In this document: piece after piece, positions 58,272 to 64,000 of the stretch | Numbering within the stretch: the stretch's first letter is position 1 | How the letters are laid out: every line of letters starts with the position of its first letter | DNA from: Siphonodentalium dalli | Lineage: Eukaryota; Mollusca; Scaphopoda; Gadilida; Siphonodentaliidae | DNA: 64,000 bases | Assembly: GCA_032622095.1 (NCBI GenBank) | Contig: CP136066.1 | Coordinates: 108,335,319 to 108,399,318, forward strand | Direction of reading: 5' to 3' | Notes under the pieces: generated by a model | What the model was told of the DNA's origin: nothing | What the model saw: only the letters and a program-made list of their open reading frames with translations | The model's database searches: none | Program-made: the position numbers and the translations under genes

Positions 58272-58734
58272 TTAACCCTCTCTTTACTGAATGGATTCTA
58301 CCATTCATTTATAACAGTATACATTGAAACGGTTTATTATTCATTTGGAGGGGTGTTCAGGTAATAAAAACAGACAGAAAAACAGTTACTACAAGGGTAT
58401 AGAATGATTCATATTCATTGGTGGGAAATGTTCAGAAAGTTGTTGAACTTACTATCTGAACATTTCCTATGGGAACTACTCATCAATGAGTTGCGCCGGT
58501 GCAGCATTAAAGATTCTGTGTCAGTGAATTCTCTTATATATATGCGAGTCTTCCATAGGGAGCCTCGCATATATAAGAGAATGCACTGGCTTACAAGTTG
58601 AAGGTAAATATTGTTAGGCCAATGTATTCTCTTATATATGCGAGGCTCCCTATGGGAGACTTGAATATGTAAGAGAATGCATTGGCACAGGGTTTTCGCT
58701 AAATTTTAGGAAGCTCCCATGATGGAAGGGTGAA
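58272..58734. mobile_element. Chimera of family B (58272-58490) and family A (58490-58734)
   Basis: The left part is a B element (TTAACCCTCTCTTTACTGAA...) that stops in ACTCATCAATGAG. An A element lacking its first about 18 bp follows directly (TTGCGCCGGTGCAGC...) and ends CATGATGGAAGGGTGAA. The junction suggests recombination between the two TTAA families. Confidence 0.6.
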
Positions 58735-59086
58735 CTCTGATTTATCGTTTTAAGGTGGCAAAGATGATGCTCTGTTTCAGCTGAGATAGTCATGGCAAAT
58801 TTTACAAAAACTAAATCTTTCACAAACAAATTAAGATACATCTTTAAGTTAGTTCATTGAAAAGATAAGAGCTCCTTAGCTCAAGTGCAAGTATTGGTCT
58901 ATTTTCTATGGAAAGATACCATTTGTGTAATTAGGCACTTAACAATTTTTACAACCAGATTATGATGCAAGTTGTGTTCTGTAATCTACAATATTATGTC
59001 AGATAATTTCAATCCATGATTGTCACCTTCATTGATACTATAGCTACCTTTATTGCGATTTAAGTCTGACGAATAACCAGTAATGA

Positions 59087-59338
59087 TCGCAGTATCACCC
59101 CAAGCGTTATATAGCCTTAGCAGGATTCTACGACAATTGCACGAGTGCTACGGAACCGAGGATATTCGTCCTAGTACATGAAATTTTGGATGAACTCAAG
59201 ATCGATGCATACCTGCTTCTGGAAACAAAGAATAACGAATGTATGGAAGCGATCAGCGAAGATGAAAAAGTTAAAGTTCTATCAGGCGACATAGATCATT
59301 ACAAAGATTTGTGCAGTGTTAAGTCGTATTGAACATAA
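59087..59338 (+). pseudogene. Isolated open frame, possible exon or gene remnant
   Basis: An 83-codon open stretch without an initial Met reads LAGFYDNCTSATEPRIFVLV then HEILDELKIDAYLLLETK and ends at TGA 59336-59338. It looks like real protein (amphipathic, balanced charge) and differs from the repeat-derived ORFs around it. A CTTAG that could serve as an acceptor lies near 59116-59120. Downstream to about 59700, short protein-like pieces appear in shifting frames, which would suit a decayed coding copy. The family was not recognised and it could be chance. Confidence 0.3.
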
Positions 59339-60397
59339 GGCAAATGATGTTTAAACTGCTATTATTTTGCAACCTTGGCGTGGATTTGTCCCAAACAGCC
59401 CAACTGAAACATGTCAACGCATTGGCGTGACTGTTGATTAAGTCATAGTCGAAGTGTGTCGCGTAACCAAGCAATCGAATCCTTTGAATTTGCAAAGAAA
59501 TAATGGTCGACGATTGTGACTGTGAGGTTAAGTGTAGAGAGTAATTCTGTAAAGTTGGTTTAACTGAATGATGCCTTTCACAAAGTGTCGAGAATTGGCA
59601 CGTGTGATTTTGAGAATCATGATAAAACAGATCACCGATGCTAGTAGACGTACATCAAAAGTCGCCATGTTTTCAATCCAGCAGATACAAGTCCCTGCAC
59701 CATCCACATCTTTGACATGCCTATCGCAGCGCGATACAATGTGATTAACATTAGTTTTAAAAAATTGTTTGAGAATTGCGTCTGCCTTAGTTCAAAGTTA
59801 GTTCAGTCTGACTACCATCTCCCCCCCCCCCCCCCCCCCCCCCTCCATGCACTGCTCCACTTGGCCCAACAATATTAAAAATTTAGGTAAACTGAAACAC
59901 CAAAACCTACCCATGGTCCCCATACACAACTTCTAGTAACATCCTCTGTATTCCAATAAAGAAAGATATCCAGTGATCGGCAATACTTCCTGGAGCCATA
60001 TCAGAGAGAAGATACATTGATTGTGATACACACCAAAGTGCTGTCACATATGGAACCACTTGCAGCCATAGTGAGTTGATTTATTGAATTGGTTCAAAGA
60101 AAATACTAAGTGGAAAACACCAAGGCACAGCTGACATTAACAGGTATTTGTAGATAGCTCTCATTCTCCCTTCGAGACAGACTTCATCAAAATATTTCTT
60201 TACCAATGTGAGAAATGTTAAGATCATAAAGCTAATGATAACAACATACCATGGCACTAACTGGCAATAAATAATCGGAACACATGGACACATGATGCAT
60301 TGGCGTGTGTGGCTTTAATAAAGAGATATTATCATGGCCAGCCATAGCTGTCTGTTTTATAATAACTATAGGCATGTGACATGTTATATGATACACT

Positions 60398-60674
60398 TCT
60401 AACCTCCTTGCTGCTAAATGACGTTAGTGATGGCATGTGCTGGGCTGCTGACGTTATTGCCATTTTCCAGTGGAAATATATAATGGGAATATCACAAGAA
60501 CCATAACACTGACTCAGTTGAAATGGTATTATCGTTCACAATCGTGGAACATCATACTCTGATTGAAACTTGAGATACAGTTATTCCGATGCTCCAGTCT
60601 CCAGTAATAAATAATGGCCTGTTGTGGACCATATAACACATGACATGCAGACGTAATAGTAGTGAAGAGGTTAA
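60398..60674. mobile_element. TTAA MITE, family D, copy 2
   Basis: CTAACCTCCTTGCTGCTAAA to TAGTGAAGAGGTTAA. Inner block TATCGTTCACAATCGTGG is identical to copy 1, while much else differs. Confidence 0.65.
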
Positions 60675-60945
60675 AGAGTTAATTTTCCTCTTATAGATAG
60701 TGGCACCTTGCACATCTAATTCTAAAGTGGTCTTCAAACCAGCTAATGCTATTCCCTCACCCTGTTCAGCAATGCAATTAGGGTCATATCAGAGTTTTCT
60801 TTTGACAGTCACACATCAAGACGAGAGGTCGATCGTGCAGATGTTTAACCCATACCTTGGTGATAGCGATTAGCTATAACTGATAAAATAAGTCTCCGTA
60901 ATTATTAATAATAAACAAAATTTATAATTATTTTTTTGTTAAATT

Positions 60946-61355
60946 GAGCAAGGAGTTGAAAATAATTTTTTTTTTTTTTGGACAAAGGGCCATAACTCTG
61001 TTAACAAAAATTTGATCAAACTCATATCCGAACTCGATCTGTATTTTGGGCTGAGAAACTCAACTACCGAATTTGGTTCTGATCAGATAAAATTTTTGAG
61101 TTATGAATTCTAAGTAAAAAAAGGGCCATAACTCCGTAAAATAACTCGGATCAAACCCATATTCGAACTTGATCTGTATTTTGGTCTGAGAAACTCATAT
61201 ACAAAATTTGGTTCTGATCTGTTATAAAATGTTCAAGTTATCGCACCATGCATAAAGTGTCTACGGACAGACAGACAGATGGACGGACGGACGAACGACG
61301 AGTAGTCAATCCGGACGTCGACACTATGAGTACCATATTATGGTATGGGTACACA
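60946..61355 (-). mobile_element. Pearl-like element P10, reversed member of the P8/P9 family
   Basis: Plus-strand order is core units (AAGGGCCATAACTC, TCGAACT...GATCTGTATTTTGG), a GGAC tract at 61265-61294, AGTCAATCCGGAC, then hairpin TACCATATTATGGTATGGGTACACA ending about 61355, exactly P8/P9 reversed. Confidence 0.6.
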
Positions 61356-61667
61356 TAAAAAGTGATATAACAATAGGGTATAATCGAGTAAAGGTACTCA
61401 AAGTGGAAACGAACAGAACCGGGTGTCAAACCAATAAAATATAAAAGTGAATTGTTTTCAGTGCTGGGTGACAGTCAAAACGAAACACGATATGACCCTA
61501 ATTCGGTCAATGAATAGTAGATAGCATAGCGGATGTGCAGAGTACATATAAGAAGGGTGTGCAACCAGCCCGAGATTGTTGGGATTCATGATCAGCTAAT
61601 AGTTCAACATAACAGCTTGGTTTATCAGCAGATCCCTACAAAACCGAAACAGAACACAAAGCGCATC

Positions 61668-61716
61668 TTAACCCTTTCATGACAGGAGCTGCGCTGCGCT
61701 GATGCAGCATTAAATA
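61668..61716 (+). mobile_element. piggyBac-like MITE family A end fragment
   Basis: TTAACCCTTTCATGACAGG and GATGCAGCATTAAATA only; the rest is lost before M10. Confidence 0.55.
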
Positions 61717-61739
61717 TCTTAGTAACAGTTACCTACAGG

Positions 61740-61956
61740 TACAGTAATGCCCTAAGTAATCGACTCCTTAACCACAGCAGAATTATGGGTAACTTTTCAG
61801 GATTTAGTCAGAAATATGGCTTGTTGCCATTCATCAGAAAGCTATCACTGAGAGCTTTCTGATGAATGGCAACAAGCCATATTTCCGACTAAATCCTGAA
61901 AAGTTACCCATAATTCTGCTGTTGTCAAGGAGTCGATTATTTAGGGCATTACGGTA
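61740..61956. mobile_element. Fold-back MITE, copy M10
   Basis: Near-perfect 217-bp palindrome of the same family; the right end has CATTACGGTA. It follows directly after a family A fragment (61668-61716). Confidence 0.75.
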
Positions 61957-64000
61957 CGTGGAATTGGCAGGAAAATTCTATTATAGCTTATATATGTCCT
62001 ATATATAGTGCTACATTTTGCTTAAAATGCATATATGTGTGAATTATAGCCTATGCTATGCGAAAATAGTCCTAACCGATATTAGAGGGCAACCATTCAG
62101 GAATCAGGGAGCTAAATGTGTTCTAGAGTCGGGGAACGAGTACACCGTGGAATGCTAAAGGTGAAGGTAACTGAAGAATGACCTTCACCTGATACATGCG
62201 ACACGTTATTAATGGATGAAATCGCATTTATTTGATTTGTACATCATATCTAAATAATTTAAACTGGTGAATGAATGGGGGAATGGATTTTTGTGAGCGG
62301 GAAATTTATTTAACTAGCTGCTGTAGTTCTGGATTTGTCCAGATCAAATTTGGCTGTGGGATAGCCCTGTCGTACACTTGGGGATTTATTTAAAAAAGTA
62401 AACACATGACCTAAGATTTTTCGTCCATTTTCGTGATCAACTGGTGTCAATCTAGCCGGGTAAACATCACTGATATGGCCTGCAGGCTTGAATTCAGTGA
62501 ATTTGGCCGAAACGTTAACACTGTCGCCTATGGGAAACCATTTAGTTCCGCGATTCCTTCAATATACACACCATGGCCACCACTGATGTGTATGGGGCCA
62601 TTTTATATTAGTGGGTCTTTCGTGTATAAGTATGCTATAACCCATTTTTTTTTATTGCACTGCTCTGCGCATGCACGAATAAATCAACTTGATATGCGAT
62701 AGACCCTTCCCCATATGTGGCAGAACACTGATTAATTAGACTGGTGAAAATACAGTAATACCCTAAATAATCGACTCCTTGACTCCAGCTGTTTCAATTT
62801 TTTCAAAAAGAAGTGAAACAAACACTCTTTATTTCAACCACATTAGGAATAGACTAGCACGAATGCTCTTTTCAGTTTTTTTATTGGGACCCAAACATCG
62901 TGTTCAAAGTTGTATTTTGAATGACTTCAATTCGTCTTTCTGGGACATATAATGCTCGTAAAAAGGTAACGTTCAAATATTTATCGACCTATTTCCATAC
63001 CAGTAAAAATGTGAAAGAAAATATTATTAGGTTTATTTTGGAGCGCAAACCGCCAAGTGGCTTTAAAGTTTACAAAACTGATAATGTGTGAGTACCCATG
63101 CTTGTGAGTACCCATGCATTTAATTCACTCACTGACAGAATTTAGCATTCAACTGATATTTCAGAATATTCCAACCCACACCAATCATACCGTTTCACCC
63201 TTTTTAAATTAAAAACTGAAAAACCAGCTGATGCCGTCTGAAACATTTGAAGTAATTGCGGCAAACAAATGGCGTCAATAAATATACTGTTCCTTTCCAT
63301 AGGAAGACCCGGTGATGACTATTGGTGGGCATGACATAGAAAATTCTTATTACTGGAAGGAGACTCATTAATACGATCAATTTTTAGTGTTTTCTAAATT
63401 AGTGCATCCTAATTTATATCTAAAATGCTTGATTCTATTGTAAAGTGGTTTAGATATTATTTGAAGTAGCTCAATTTTGTCCTACAACCCCGGGAACGGG
63501 GCATTTTACATATATATTCTAGGGTTCAAAGGATTAAATAGCCTTCAATTTTGGTAATGATCTTGAAAATATTGCCTAGAAATAACCTTAAATGACCATG
63601 AATTTTTAAATAGAGTGAATTAAAAAAACCTTTAAAATTGTCACCAAATATTTCTGAATGCATGACCTTGAATTTCATTAGGTCCGACTTCAGAAACCAT
63701 GTGCTATTCCAAGGATGGAGGTTGTCAGTGGTTTGTAGAATTGATGAAGGAGGGAGGTTGTCTGTCTGTTGTAGAATCGATGACCTAACATTGTAGCAGA
63801 TCTCACCCAGACACCAGAGTGATCAAGTAATCTTCCATGACTACATAATTAACTTCTACAGTCCAAACACCTATCTCAGCTGGGTATTAAATACATTAAA
63901 GCCTTCAGATTAACATTCCCAGTTGGTTCCAACCCCCACACTGCCTCAGGTCTCAATATTCTCATCCAAAGTCAGCCCTCATCGTCTTAATTTGGAATAC
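61957..64000. other. Intergenic, nothing recognised apart from M11
   Basis: An 89-codon frame at 62433-62702 shows no family resemblance. GGAGGTTGTCxGTxxxTTGTAGAAT occurs twice near 63717-63777. Confidence 0.45.
62751..62790 (+). mobile_element. Fold-back MITE terminal fragment M11
   Basis: Only about 40 bp of the left end remain (TACAGTAATACCCTAAATAA then TCGACTCCTTGACTCCAG). Confidence 0.55.

Overview
The window looks like ordinary euchromatin from an invertebrate animal, most likely a mollusc and plausibly a bivalve. It is AT-rich, has split genes with GT/AG introns, and is packed with small non-autonomous transposons. The best pointer to bivalves is a set of pearl-like (Helentron/HINE-type) elements. 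Each has a hairpin near one end, a CCGT/ACGG microsatellite, and a core of roughly 130-175 bp tandem units. The species is not determined.

Only two genes are well supported. At 4897-13950 (+) lie the last four exons of MOCS1, which makes the molybdenum cofactor precursor: the MoaA radical-SAM C-terminus, then a complete MoaC domain. Earlier MoaA exons were not found and probably lie upstream of base 1. The third exon ends in two overlapping splice donors 4 nt apart. One gives a MoaA protein ending Gly-Gly-stop and the other fuses MoaA to MoaC. At 39260-41285 (-) lies a 674-codon terminal or near-terminal exon of an unidentified nuclear protein with three LXXLL motifs, a bipartite nuclear localisation signal and two SUMO-type motifs.

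The rest is mainly mobile DNA. (1) Pearl-like/Helitron-like elements, at least 12 copies; three have readable Helitron-type 3' ends (stem-loop then CTAG) between T residues. (2) Pogo/mariner-like fold-back MITEs with TA targets, about 11 copies. (3) Two-hairpin MITEs with 8-bp duplications (hAT-like), about 10 copies. (4) Four families of TTAA-flanked piggyBac-like MITEs. (5) A PIF/Harbinger element (25822-26830) with a TTA duplication and a frameshifted MADF gene. (6) A 5-kb element with CACTGGGGG ends (18210-23187), a TATAT duplication, subterminal motif arrays and a candidate zinc-finger ORF. (7) A tRNA-derived SINE near 42.2 kb.

Larger structures include a 2-kb direct duplication (52.6-54.6 and 54.8-56.8 kb) whose second copy sits between 226-bp inverted repeats, a long fold-back at 45.8-47.0 kb whose right arm was split by later insertions, and a nested rearrangement at 25.2-26.9 kb. 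Most remaining stretches hold nothing recognisable.
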